Shown: piece after piece, positions 27,601 through 36,658 of the stretch | Layout of the letters: each line of letters opens with the position of its first letter | How positions within the stretch are numbered: position 1 is the stretch's first letter | From: JBMORL01 sp049322335 | GTDB lineage: Bacteria; Bacteroidota; Bacteroidia; Flavobacteriales_D; UBA2798 | Length of the DNA stretch: 49,626 nt | Direction of reading: 5' to 3' | Assembly: GCA_049322335.1 (NCBI GenBank) | Contig: JBMORL010000122.1 | Coordinates: forward strand, 1-49,626 | Translations under genes and position numbers: made by a program | Notes under the pieces: generated by a model | Told to the model about the DNA's origin: nothing | Seen by the model: only the letters and a program-made list of their open reading frames with translations | Databases searched by the model: none

Positions 27601-30600
27601 GTAATCCCATCGGACAAACTACCGAAGACGCATCAGGTTTATGTGCCGGAACCTATTACGTTGTTATCACAGATTCTGCCGGGTGCCAGTCGCCTCAAAT
27701 CAGCGCTACACTTACCGAACCACCCCAATTAAGCGCAACAGTTACCGGACAAGATGCTACCTGCAGCACCAGTTGTGACGGGCAGGCAACTGTCACCGCT
27801 TCCGGTGGAACCCCTGGATATACTTATTCCTGGATAGATGTAGCAACAGGTACACCGTTAGCTCAAACCACTGCAACGGTTACAGGATTATGCGCAGGAG
27901 ATTATGACGTAACGGTTACCGATGCAGGAGGCTGTACATTCGGGCCACTTACCATTACCATCAACGCTCCGCCAGCACCCACTTTTACTTTAGTTACCAC
28001 CGATGCATTATGCTTTGGGGGTTGTGACGGAACCGCCACCGCTACCGGTTCGGGAGGAACACCGGGATATACATTTACCTGGTCAACCAGCCCCAATACC
28101 ACGGCAACAGAAAACAATCTCTGCGCAGGTACCTACACCGTTAGTATGACCGATGCCAACGGATGTACAGTTGGGCCGCAAAGTTTCACCATCAATGAAC
28201 CCACACAGTTAACTGCCGTTACGGTGGATGCGGCTCTTTTATGTAACGGAGATTGCAATGCTTCGGTATCTGTTACTGTAAATGGCGGAACTACTCCTTA
28301 TTCTTATCAATGGAATGATCCCGGAAACCAAACCACTCCTGTTGCTTCCGGCCTTTGTGTGGGATCGTATGACGTAAATATAACCGATGCCAACGGATGT
28401 ACACTCGGACCGCTGACGGCTAATGTCACCGAACCTACTGTAGTAACATTTACCACTTCATCCACCGATTCTGATTGTAACGGAAATTGCAACGGAACAG
28501 CCACGGCCAATCCTTTAGGTGGAACTCCGCCATATACTTATGCATGGACTGATCCTCTCAGTCAAACTACACAAACTGCAATTTCACTTTGTGCAGGAAC
28601 CTATTCGGTTACTGTAACAGATGCCAACGGATGTTCGCCAGCTTCACAAAACGTAACTGTTAACGAACCCGCTGTGCTTTCTGTAACCGTTACTCCCACT
28701 GATGTTAGCTGTAACGCTTTATGTGATGGTGTTGCAAGTGCAACAATTACAGGTGGAACAGCCCCATTAACTATTATCTGGGATGATCCTGCTGCACAAA
28801 CTACTGCAGTAGCCACCAATCTTTGCGCAGGAACATATACCATTGACGTTACAGATGTTAACGGATGTACGGCTTCAGCAACTACAACCATAAACGAACC
28901 CACAGCTATTACTGCCACCACTTCATCAACACTGGCCACCTGCCAGCAATGTGATGGAACGGGAACTGTAACTCCATCGGGCGGTGCAGGTGGTTATACT
29001 TATCAATGGGATGTTGCAGCTGCCAGCCAGGTTACGCAAACGGCCACCTCGTTATGTTCGGGAGCTTATAGTGTTATTGTTACAGATGTTGCAGGTTGTG
29101 CAGATACGTTTGTTGTAGCCGTCAGCGACCTTAACGGAGAAGTACTCACTATGGATTCAACAGCGGCTTCGTGTTTCGGTATATGTGACGGAACAGCAAC
29201 GGTTTCGTTTACCTGTGGTGATCCTGCCTGTACAATTTTATGGAATACAGGAAGCAGCGCCAACACTATTTCGGGATTATGTGCCGGCACTTATTCGGTA
29301 ACTGTTACCAATAATACCGGATGTTCAACTGTAGAAACTGTTCAGATTACTGAACCTGCTGTATTGGATGCCAATGCAACACCTACAGATGTGTTATGTA
29401 ATGGCGATTGTACAGGAACCGGTGTTTCAGCTCCAACAGGAGGAGACGGAAATTATTCTTATCAATGGGATGCCGCTGCAGGAAATCAAACTACTTCCAC
29501 AGCATTTAACTTATGCCCGGGTAGTTATGATGTAACCGTTACCGATGGAAACGGATGTACAGATACAGATAATATTACTGTGAATGAACCCACTGCACTT
29601 ACAGCAACCACTGCCTCGGCCGATGCAAGTTGTAACGGGGTGTGTGACGGAACAGGAACGGCTTTTCCTTCCGGAGGAGTTGCTCCTTATACCTACATTT
29701 GGGACGATCCTGCTGCACAAACCACACAACAGGCTACAGGATTATGTGCGGGCCAATATAACGTAACGGTAACTGATGCCAACGGGTGTTCGTTCGGTCC
29801 GTTACAAATTACCATCAATGAACCAACAGCAATAACTGTAGTTACTTCAAATACATCTTTGGATTGTAACGGAGATTGTGACGGAACCATTACCGCTACA
29901 CCTTCGGGCGGAACATCTCCTTATTTTTATCAGTGGGATGATCCTCTGAATCAAACCACACAAACCGCCACTAACCTTTGCGCAGGTACGTACACCGTTA
30001 TAGTAACGGATGTTAACGGTTGTGCCGCTGCTCCTTCAACCGTTACTTTGGGAGAGCCCGCTGCCATTACTTCTAATTTTACGGTAACCGATGCCAATTG
30101 TAACGGTGATTGTAACGGGCAGATACAATCCAACGTAAACGGAGGAACATTACCTTACACTTTACAATGGAACGATCCCGCATCTACCACTACAGCTACT
30201 GTTTCCAATCTTTGCGCAGGAACGTATACACTGAGTGTGACAGATGGGGCCGGATGTACAGCGTCTTTAACGGCTACCGTTAACGAACCAGCTGCATTGC
30301 AGTCAGGTATTGCGTCTACCGATGTTTCCTGTAACGGAAGCTGTGACGGTTCTATCACTACGGCCGCTTCAGGAGGAACTGCACCTTATACTTATTTGTG
30401 GTCTCCTAACGGTGAAACCACTTCAGCAATCAGCAACCTTTGTGCGGGAACCTACTCAGTTGATATTACTGATGCCAACGGTTGTACGGTGAATGACGGA
30501 ACTACCATTTCTGAACCAACAGTTCTTACTTTAACCACCAGTTTCGCGGGTTCCACCTGCGGAAATTGTGACGGTTCGGCAACAGTGAGTCCTTCGGGTG

Positions 30601-33600
30601 GACAACCTGCCTATACTTTCCAGTGGGATCCTGCCGCAGCCAGTCAAACTACACAAACCGCACTCAATCTTTGTGCAGGTGTTTATTCTGTGATTGTAAC
30701 CGATGCAGCAGGATGCTCTGATACGGCATCAGTAGGTGTAAGCGACATTAATGCGGAGACCGTTACATTAACCATTACTGATGAATCCTGCTTTGGCGCG
30801 TGCGATGGAACGGCTACGGCTGTTACCGCCTGTGTTGACGGCCCTTGTTCTTATCAGTGGTATGATGGCTCAAGCGGATTGCCCATCGCGGGACAAACAG
30901 GAACATCCATGTCAAATCTTTGTCAGGATATTTATATGATCGAAGTAACCAATAACTCCGGTTGTGTAACCATTGTAAGCGACACATTGGATCAGCCCAC
31001 ACAAATTCTCGCTAATCCTGCCATCACCGGTTTGGATTGTAACGGTGATTGTGACGGACAAATTACACTGGTACCTTCCGGTGGAACAGGTGGATATACA
31101 TTCAACTGGCCTTCATTGGGATCCTCAGCGGCAACAGTTACCAATCTTTGTGCAGGAAGTTATATCGTGGATGTATCAGATAATTCCGGATGTACAATAA
31201 CAGATACTATTGATATAACAGCGCCTAACGCTCTTGCCCTTACTACTTCTCAAACCGATCCCTCCTGTAACGGTGATTGTGATGGCACCATTACGGTGAA
31301 TGTGGCCGGTGGAATTTCACCTTATACTTTTGTATGGGATGATCCCGGAACACAAACTACGCAAACAGCTACAGGCTTGTGTGACGGAACATATTCCGTA
31401 ATTGTTACCGATGACAGCTTATGTACAGACACCGTTAGTGTAACCATAACCGAGCCTTCCGTACTTTCAGCTACTATGTCGTTTACTGATGCTACCTGTG
31501 ACGGTGATTGTGACGGAACCGCAACTGCTACTCCCGCAGGAGGAACATCTCCTTATAACTATCAGTGGGATGATCCGTCTGTACAAACTACGCAAACGGC
31601 CACCGCGTTATGTGCAGGAACCTATAATGTAATTGTAGGTGATGCCAATAATTGTTCAACTACTTTACCTGTAACCATCAGTGACCCGTCTGCTGTAACG
31701 TTTACAACAACCGTTACAGATATATTATGTAATGGTTCATGTAACGGTTCGATTGTGATCAACGCAGCAGGAGGAACAGGTTCCTATTCGTACAGTATTG
31801 ATAACGGTGTCACTTTCCAGGCGTCTAATACATTCAGTGCATTGTGTGCCGGAAGTTATGATGTAGTGGTAATGGATTCACTCGGATGTTTGGCTACACC
31901 GCAAAATACAACCATTAACGAACCTTCTGCTATAACAGCTGCCACATCATCTTTTCCTGCTGATTGTAATGTAGCTAACGGTGCGGCCACTGTAGTTCCC
32001 TCAGGAGGTACACCGGGATACACTTACAACTGGTTTGATGCGGCACTGAATCCATTGGGACAAACTACGCCAACCGCCATAAACCTTAGCGCGGGAATTT
32101 ATGTGGTGGATATAACTGATGTGAATGGTTGTGTTTTACAGGTGGCTGTAACCGTAAGTAACGTAAACGCGCCCACTATCACCGGAACAACAACCGATGT
32201 TTCCTGTAACGGAGATTGCACAGGAGCAATAGATGTAACCACCAGCGGAGGAAATCCTCCTTATGTATTCCTTTGGGTTCCTGACGGACAAACTACCGAA
32301 GATATTTCCAATCTTTGTGCGGGAGGCTACCTGTTGCAGGTAACGGATACAGCAGGTTGTATCAACTTCCAGAATTTTACGATCAATGAACCGGGATCAT
32401 TGAATGGTTCATTCACCACTACCGATGCCACTTGCGGATTATGTGACGGAACAGCTACTGTTACCGCTTCAGGCGGAACATCGCCTTATATTTTCGACTG
32501 GTCTAACGGTGATGTGACTGCTACAGCTGACAGTCTGTGTTCGGGAGCTTATATGGTAATGATTACGGATGCATCGGGATGCAGCAACACATTTAATGTT
32601 TCCATTAATAATACAAACGGGCCAACAGAAACCATCAGTCAAACCAACGCCAGCTGTTTTGGTATGTGTGATGGCTCAGCTACAGTAACTCCTTCGGGAG
32701 GAACACCTCCTTACACTTTCTATTGGATTCATGATGGATCAACCACCAATTCGGCATCCAATCTGTGTGCCGGAACTTATTTCCTTGAGATCACTGATTC
32801 GCTGGGTTGTATCCGTGTTACCAATATAACGATCACCGAACCACAGCAGTTGACGGACAGCACGGTTGTTACACCTGCTACCTGCGGATTGTGTGATGGC
32901 CAGTTAAGTGTATTTATGACGGGTGGAACAGGCCCATTTAGTTTCCAGTGGGATGCAGCAGCCGGCAACGCAACCACTTCAATTGTATCCAGTCTCTGTG
33001 AGGGAATCTACCAGGTTGTTCCAACGGATGCCAACGGATGTTCGGATACTATTACTTTGACAGTAAACGGAAATAACGCTCCGCAACTGGCTGTTACCAC
33101 TGCAGACAACACCTGCCAGGGTTCCTGTGACGGAACTGCATCTGTTTCAATGACCGGGGGCACACCTTTGTTTACTACCACCTGGCTGGATAACAACGGA
33201 AATCCTATCGGGCAATCGGGAACTAACGCTTCGGGACTTTGCGCAGGAGATTATATTGTTCAGGTAGATGATGCGGCCGGTTGTATTGCATTCGCCAATC
33301 TTACCATTGACGAGCCTGATAGCTTATTGTTTAGCCTTCCCAATACGCAGGAGCCTTCCTGCTTCAACACCTGTGACGGACAAGCCACTGCTATCGTAAT
33401 TGAAGGAACTTTACCTTATACATTCCTGTGGAATGATCCTGGCGCACAAACTACCGCCAATGCCATCAATATGTGTGCGGGAACATTTGTTGTTACTGTT
33501 ACCGATGGAAACGGATGCACCACATCACAAACAGTTACCATCAATGCTCCTGCGGCAATCACTATTGCGTTAGACAGTGTAGACGCCTCCTGTTCTACTG

Positions 33601-34535
33601 TGAATGACGGTTCTATAGACGCTACAGTGGGCGGAGGAGCAGGCGGGTATACGTATGCATGGACCGGGCCTAACGGATACACCAACAATACAGAAGATAT
33701 TTCCAGCCTGTTTACAGGAATGTATTACCTTACCGTTACAGATGCTAACGGGTGCCAGTTAACAGACTCCATTATGGTAAATGCTATCCTGGTAGTGAAT
33801 GCCTTTGCAGGAAATGATACCACTGTTTGTGCCAACTCCACTTTATTTAACTTAACTGCCAGTGGCGGGGTAACCTACGAGTGGTATGATGATTCAGGCA
33901 ACCTGATTGATACGGCCCAGGTAACTACGGTAAACGTTCCCGGAACAACTTTCTTCGTGCTGATTGCCTATAACGGGTTGTGTACGGATACAGATACTAT
34001 AAATATAACGGTTAACCCATTGCCACAGGCGGATGCCGGTCCTGATATTGAAATGGTATTGCTTTCCACTGCCACCATTGGTGGAAACCCGACTACATCA
34101 GCCGGAAATACTTTGTATTGGCAGCCTTCCACCTATCTTAACGATTCCACTCTTTTCAATCCTTCTGTTACACCCGACACTACCGGCACCTACACCTATG
34201 TGGTGACAGTAACCGATGCCAACGGATGTGTGAATACGGATACAATGGTCATCACTGTTCTTCCTTCCATCACTTTCCCCAACGGATTCTCACCTAACGG
34301 TGATGGAACAAACGATGTTTGGGAAATCGATTACATTTACCTGTTCCCCGATTGCCAGGTAGAAGTGTATAACCGCTGGGGACAATTGTTATTCCTTTCT
34401 ATTGGATACCAGACTCCGTGGGACGGAACTTACAATAATCAGCCGGTGCCGGTGGGAACCTATTATTACATTATTAACCTCAATCACCCGTTGTATCCGG
34501 ATGCGTACACTGGGCCATTGACTGTTTTAAGATAA
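24609..34535 (+). CDS. giant T9SS adhesin with about 36 Cys-rich SprB repeats and CHU_C C-terminal domain
   Basis: A 3308-residue surface protein. A signal peptide is followed by a beta-rich N-terminal domain (STYYWVGNSGNWNDPQHWS, DDVVFDNYSFN; to about residue 230). About 36 SprB-type repeats of 70-85 residues follow, most with four Cys: C-x3-CDG, GGTxPYTYxW, (N/G)LCAGTY, TDANGC, and a closing (I/V)xEP. About six have a shorter CxxCDG (or lost Cys) start and a VSDLN-like linker instead of EP. Then two Ig/PKD-like domains (AGNDTTVCANS, ADAGPDIE) and a CHU_C domain (FSPNGDGTNDVW, YNRWGQLLF, GTYYYIINL). By analogy with SprB it is exported by the T9SS and could be a mobile gliding adhesin; that function is inferred. 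A PorP/SprF gene follows after 4 bases. Confidence 0.93.
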   Translation: MKKLLPAISLILSFFASLSSEASTYYWVGNSGNWNDPQHWSIQPGGAGGAGVPGVNDDVVFDNYSFNKPRQTVVLPSVVNIRHFTWNTTQHKPTLSAFVPVNFEITGNYTVNGKFKNRITGQFIFNPSSDSHIKTNGVHFSADVVKKSDKKLTFDDDLYLEGSAKVVLEEGDIDFNQHHLRAYTIALVSSFTKSLIINNSILVLFEDFDETHPGLTIQNTGIRKLITGNRASCPPLTVTAVVTSNYNGEDVSCNDASDGTVCAVFSGGTAPYSITWLGSPGSNDTCYTNVDAGNYTVVIVDALGNVCSDDVDVTEPSLMTLFSATVTNPSCNGICDGSATPIIIGGTPPYSYLWSSGETTQTANQLCVGLNTLDVTDVNGCPYDTTFFILTPTPMTANITVTNASCFGICDGVAVSNPSGGNGSPFTWSWNGGPQASVDSAANLCAGNYTLHLEDNNGCGFDTSFTVTEPVPINIQLTNTVNLVCNGVCSGQLTVVASNGTPNYTYQWFTSGGVPLPGQTSDNATNLCAGTYYVVVTDANGCSQQSANFTLTQPPPITNTPSAQDVSCFGLCDGVLTISSAGGTPPHSYNWIDASNGQSVGTGTPLGGMCPGTYFAVITDGNGCIVNSSPLVTINEPPAIQLDVDSLDVSCFNVCDGGAIIVTSSGGTGPLAFTWFNSVPTQIGAGISIINQCAGSYSVTATDANGCTLNVPFTINEPNNFFIDLTTTDASCNGTCDGTATINLITGQTAPYIIDWSTSNNTGMIESNLCNGSFTVTITDANGCDTIHPFTINEPTTLTLSPAFADPSCSGICDGMASANPSGGTPGYTYVWQDSGGGFVVPANDTVTGLCPDTYTVTVTDANGCPASANYTITDPASMSATVTTTTSSCGVCDGSATVTIVGGTPSYSVVWFDLSGNTFGTNNPQSNLCAGTYYAMVTDSNNCSVLSDTVQLTDNVIITGSATGTNPSCFGFCDGTIDLTFAGGNPPFTFQWFDQAGNPIGQTTEDASGLCAGTYYVVITDSAGCQSPQISATLTEPPQLSATVTGQDATCSTSCDGQATVTASGGTPGYTYSWIDVATGTPLAQTTATVTGLCAGDYDVTVTDAGGCTFGPLTITINAPPAPTFTLVTTDALCFGGCDGTATATGSGGTPGYTFTWSTSPNTTATENNLCAGTYTVSMTDANGCTVGPQSFTINEPTQLTAVTVDAALLCNGDCNASVSVTVNGGTTPYSYQWNDPGNQTTPVASGLCVGSYDVNITDANGCTLGPLTANVTEPTVVTFTTSSTDSDCNGNCNGTATANPLGGTPPYTYAWTDPLSQTTQTAISLCAGTYSVTVTDANGCSPASQNVTVNEPAVLSVTVTPTDVSCNALCDGVASATITGGTAPLTIIWDDPAAQTTAVATNLCAGTYTIDVTDVNGCTASATTTINEPTAITATTSSTLATCQQCDGTGTVTPSGGAGGYTYQWDVAAASQVTQTATSLCSGAYSVIVTDVAGCADTFVVAVSDLNGEVLTMDSTAASCFGICDGTATVSFTCGDPACTILWNTGSSANTISGLCAGTYSVTVTNNTGCSTVETVQITEPAVLDANATPTDVLCNGDCTGTGVSAPTGGDGNYSYQWDAAAGNQTTSTAFNLCPGSYDVTVTDGNGCTDTDNITVNEPTALTATTASADASCNGVCDGTGTAFPSGGVAPYTYIWDDPAAQTTQQATGLCAGQYNVTVTDANGCSFGPLQITINEPTAITVVTSNTSLDCNGDCDGTITATPSGGTSPYFYQWDDPLNQTTQTATNLCAGTYTVIVTDVNGCAAAPSTVTLGEPAAITSNFTVTDANCNGDCNGQIQSNVNGGTLPYTLQWNDPASTTTATVSNLCAGTYTLSVTDGAGCTASLTATVNEPAALQSGIASTDVSCNGSCDGSITTAASGGTAPYTYLWSPNGETTSAISNLCAGTYSVDITDANGCTVNDGTTISEPTVLTLTTSFAGSTCGNCDGSATVSPSGGQPAYTFQWDPAAASQTTQTALNLCAGVYSVIVTDAAGCSDTASVGVSDINAETVTLTITDESCFGACDGTATAVTACVDGPCSYQWYDGSSGLPIAGQTGTSMSNLCQDIYMIEVTNNSGCVTIVSDTLDQPTQILANPAITGLDCNGDCDGQITLVPSGGTGGYTFNWPSLGSSAATVTNLCAGSYIVDVSDNSGCTITDTIDITAPNALALTTSQTDPSCNGDCDGTITVNVAGGISPYTFVWDDPGTQTTQTATGLCDGTYSVIVTDDSLCTDTVSVTITEPSVLSATMSFTDATCDGDCDGTATATPAGGTSPYNYQWDDPSVQTTQTATALCAGTYNVIVGDANNCSTTLPVTISDPSAVTFTTTVTDILCNGSCNGSIVINAAGGTGSYSYSIDNGVTFQASNTFSALCAGSYDVVVMDSLGCLATPQNTTINEPSAITAATSSFPADCNVANGAATVVPSGGTPGYTYNWFDAALNPLGQTTPTAINLSAGIYVVDITDVNGCVLQVAVTVSNVNAPTITGTTTDVSCNGDCTGAIDVTTSGGNPPYVFLWVPDGQTTEDISNLCAGGYLLQVTDTAGCINFQNFTINEPGSLNGSFTTTDATCGLCDGTATVTASGGTSPYIFDWSNGDVTATADSLCSGAYMVMITDASGCSNTFNVSINNTNGPTETISQTNASCFGMCDGSATVTPSGGTPPYTFYWIHDGSTTNSASNLCAGTYFLEITDSLGCIRVTNITITEPQQLTDSTVVTPATCGLCDGQLSVFMTGGTGPFSFQWDAAAGNATTSIVSSLCEGIYQVVPTDANGCSDTITLTVNGNNAPQLAVTTADNTCQGSCDGTASVSMTGGTPLFTTTWLDNNGNPIGQSGTNASGLCAGDYIVQVDDAAGCIAFANLTIDEPDSLLFSLPNTQEPSCFNTCDGQATAIVIEGTLPYTFLWNDPGAQTTANAINMCAGTFVVTVTDGNGCTTSQTVTINAPAAITIALDSVDASCSTVNDGSIDATVGGGAGGYTYAWTGPNGYTNNTEDISSLFTGMYYLTVTDANGCQLTDSIMVNAILVVNAFAGNDTTVCANSTLFNLTASGGVTYEWYDDSGNLIDTAQVTTVNVPGTTFFVLIAYNGLCTDTDTINITVNPLPQADAGPDIEMVLLSTATIGGNPTTSAGNTLYWQPSTYLNDSTLFNPSVTPDTTGTYTYVVTVTDANGCVNTDTMVITVLPSITFPNGFSPNGDGTNDVWEIDYIYLFPDCQVEVYNRWGQLLFLSIGYQTPWDGTYNNQPVPVGTYYYIINLNHPLYPDAYTGPLTVLR
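25345..33790 (+). repeat. array of about 36 SprB-type repeats
   Basis: Period about 225-255 bp. The recurring DNA signatures are TGTAACGGNGATTGTGACGG, CTTTGTGCAGGAACNTA and ACCGATGCCAACGGATGT. Units 16-17 and 23-24 are especially alike and 1617 bp apart. Confidence 0.9.
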
Positions 34536-34539
34536 GATT

Positions 34540-35457
34540 ATGAAAAAAATATTATCCATATTGCTTTTCACGGCTGCCTGCACAGTAAATGCCCAGCATT
34601 ATCCCATGTACAGCCAGTATTTTTTCAATGACTTTGCGGTAAACCCCGCAGTGGCCGGTGCCAACGAATGGTATGATGTAAGAAGCAATCACCGTTACCA
34701 ATGGGTGGGATTGACCGATGCGCCCAGAACATTTACCCTTAGTATGTACGGCCCGAATAAAAAACTTAATATGGGTTACGGAGGATTTTTGTTTACAGAT
34801 AATGTAGGCCCCACCCGCAGAACAGGTTTCCAGGCAGCGTATGCCTATCACTTAAAAATAAATGAGAATGTAAAACTTTCGTTTGGTGTTTCGGCAGGGC
34901 TCGTGCAATTTATGATTGACGGACATAAAATCAATACTCACGATCCGGGAGATGCTGTAATCAGTAACGGATTGCAATGGTCGATGGCATTTGACTCTCA
35001 GTTTGGTTTTTATTTGTATCATAAAAAATGGTATGTGAGCGGAACAGTGCCACAGCTGACACGAAGCAAACTTTATTTTTTCGAAAACCAAACGCTTACT
35101 GATAGCCGGTTGTGGCATCACTATAATTTAACCGGTGGATATACTTTCGATATTGGTGAAGATTTTCAGATTCAACCAACCGTGATGGTAAAGTATGTAA
35201 AACCTATTCCCGTGCAATTTGATTTGATGGCGCGGGCTATTTATAAAAAGCAGGTTTGGCTGGGCGGAGCGTATCGTACCATGGATGCTTTTTCACTGAT
35301 GACCGGGTATACCTATAAGAATTACCTGAGCATTGGTTATTCGTATGATATTACTACCTCCAATATTCAGAATTATAGTTCGGGAACGCATGAGCTGATG
35401 TTGGGTGTGCGTTTTGTAAAGCGGGAAAAAGAATCGAGGGCTTCACTGGAAAAATAA
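34540..35457 (+). CDS. PorP/SprF family type IX secretion system membrane protein (second copy)
   Basis: A 305-residue paralogue of the PorP/SprF protein at 23566-24498. Signal peptide MKKILSILLFTAACTVNAQ, then YPMYSQYFFNDFAVNPAVAG, NHRYQWVGLTDAPRTFT, FQAAYAYHLKI and IGYSYDITTSNIQNYSSG. It starts 4 bases after the giant adhesin and is surely co-transcribed with it, so it is the likely partner for export or surface retention of that adhesin. It ends 19 bases from the convergent YeiH-type gene; I see no strong hairpin between them. Confidence 0.93.
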   Translation: MKKILSILLFTAACTVNAQHYPMYSQYFFNDFAVNPAVAGANEWYDVRSNHRYQWVGLTDAPRTFTLSMYGPNKKLNMGYGGFLFTDNVGPTRRTGFQAAYAYHLKINENVKLSFGVSAGLVQFMIDGHKINTHDPGDAVISNGLQWSMAFDSQFGFYLYHKKWYVSGTVPQLTRSKLYFFENQTLTDSRLWHHYNLTGGYTFDIGEDFQIQPTVMVKYVKPIPVQFDLMARAIYKKQVWLGGAYRTMDAFSLMTGYTYKNYLSIGYSYDITTSNIQNYSSGTHELMLGVRFVKREKESRASLEK

Positions 35458-35476
35458 ATGCAGTATTTTTCTTGTT

Positions 35477-36565
35477 CTAAATGCCGGTAAACAAAGTGGT
35501 GAAAAAATAACCGCCTCCAATTAACCAAAGTAATAAAATAAATGCCAGTACCACCGGCTTGGATCCTGTTTCCCTGAATTTCGAAAAATTGGTTTCCATT
35601 CCCAATGCGCACATGGCCATGGTAAGCAAAAATGTATCAGCTACATTTATTTTATCTACCACTTCAGAAGGAAGCAAATCGAAAGAATTAAAAATGGCCA
35701 CACCAATAAAACCAAAAATAAAATAGGGAATAAACACAGCTTTTTTCTTTCTTTCTTTTTGTTTTCGGTTTTTATAGCCGGAGAGAATAATGCTGAGAAT
35801 TACCAGCAAAGGAGCCAATAACATTACGCGTGTCATTTTCACAATCAATCCGGTATCGGCAGCCGCTTCACTTACGGCATTGCCCGACACCACCACCTGT
35901 GCCACTTCATGTACACTTCCGCCAATATAAATGCCATATTTTTCAGTGCTAAAAGAAAGAGCTTCCACCTGGTAAAACAAAGGATATACAAACATAGAAA
36001 TGGTGCCAAACAACACTACCGTTGAAACAGCTATGACCGATTTATAAGGATCGGATTTTAATACTGATTCGGTAGCTAAAACTGCAGCAGCCCCACACAC
36101 AGCACTTCCCGAAGAAGTTAACATGGCCAGATCGCTGTCCATTTTCATCAACCTGATGCCGATAAAACTGCCGATAATAAATGTACTGGCCACCATCACA
36201 AGGCTTTGCATTAACCCTGCCATTCCCACCGATTCAATTTCCTGGAAAGTGATGCGGAAACCATAAAAAATAATGGCAGCTCTCAATACAAATTTGGTGG
36301 AATATATAATTCCTAACAGCCATTTCTGGGGCAGGTTTTTTCGTAAGGTATTGCCATAAACCATACTGATAAGCACCCCGATAATCAACGGACTCATTCC
36401 TGTTGATTTTACGGAAGGAATAAGGGAAATAACAGTGGAAATGGCTGCAAACAAGGCTACAAACAATAATCCTTTTATCGTATGCTCCCTGTTCTCCCTG
36501 TTAAAATAATAAAGCTTCAGCACGTTGAATTTGAATTCCGCAGACAAATATATGCCTAATGTCAT
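35477..36565 (-). CDS. YeiH family putative sulfate exporter
   Basis: A 362-residue inner-membrane protein with about ten hydrophobic helices, and the family pattern LIIGVLISMVYGN, LRAAIIFYGFRIT, TSSGSAVCGAAAVLATE and YIGGSVHEVAQVV. The YeiH family is annotated as putative sulfate exporters, mostly by context; here the divergent sulfur genes support a role in removing sulfite or sulfate. The ATG at 36565 is the longest start, but a perfect -7 box (TATATTTG, 36552-36545) lies inside it. The GTG at 36523 (VLKLYYFNRENRE) could be the real start. Convergent with the second PorP/SprF gene. Confidence 0.88.
   Translation of the reverse strand: MTLGIYLSAEFKFNVLKLYYFNRENREHTIKGLLFVALFAAISTVISLIPSVKSTGMSPLIIGVLISMVYGNTLRKNLPQKWLLGIIYSTKFVLRAAIIFYGFRITFQEIESVGMAGLMQSLVMVASTFIIGSFIGIRLMKMDSDLAMLTSSGSAVCGAAAVLATESVLKSDPYKSVIAVSTVVLFGTISMFVYPLFYQVEALSFSTEKYGIYIGGSVHEVAQVVVSGNAVSEAAADTGLIVKMTRVMLLAPLLVILSIILSGYKNRKQKERKKKAVFIPYFIFGFIGVAIFNSFDLLPSEVVDKINVADTFLLTMAMCALGMETNFSKFRETGSKPVVLAFILLLWLIGGGYFFTTLFTGI
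36545..36552 (-). promoter_or_regulatory. Bacteroidota -7 box (TATATTTG), leftward
   Basis: A perfect TAnnTTTG on the minus strand within the first codons of the longest YeiH frame. If active, the transcript would begin near 36538 and translation at the GTG at 36523. Confidence 0.4.
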
Positions 36566-36587
36566 TCATCAAAGGGGTGAATATGCC

Positions 36588-36595
36588 TAACTTTG
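36588..36595 (+). promoter_or_regulatory. Bacteroidota -7 box (TAACTTTG), rightward
   Basis: A perfect TAnnTTTG, 36 bases from the leftward box. The predicted transcript start near 36602 excludes the ATG at 36593 and favours the one at 36659 for the DUF983 gene. Confidence 0.5.
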
Positions 36596-36658
36596 TATAA
36601 TTCTGTAAAACACAAAACTTTTTCACTTTATAATTGTCTTACAGATACAGGCAAGAAA

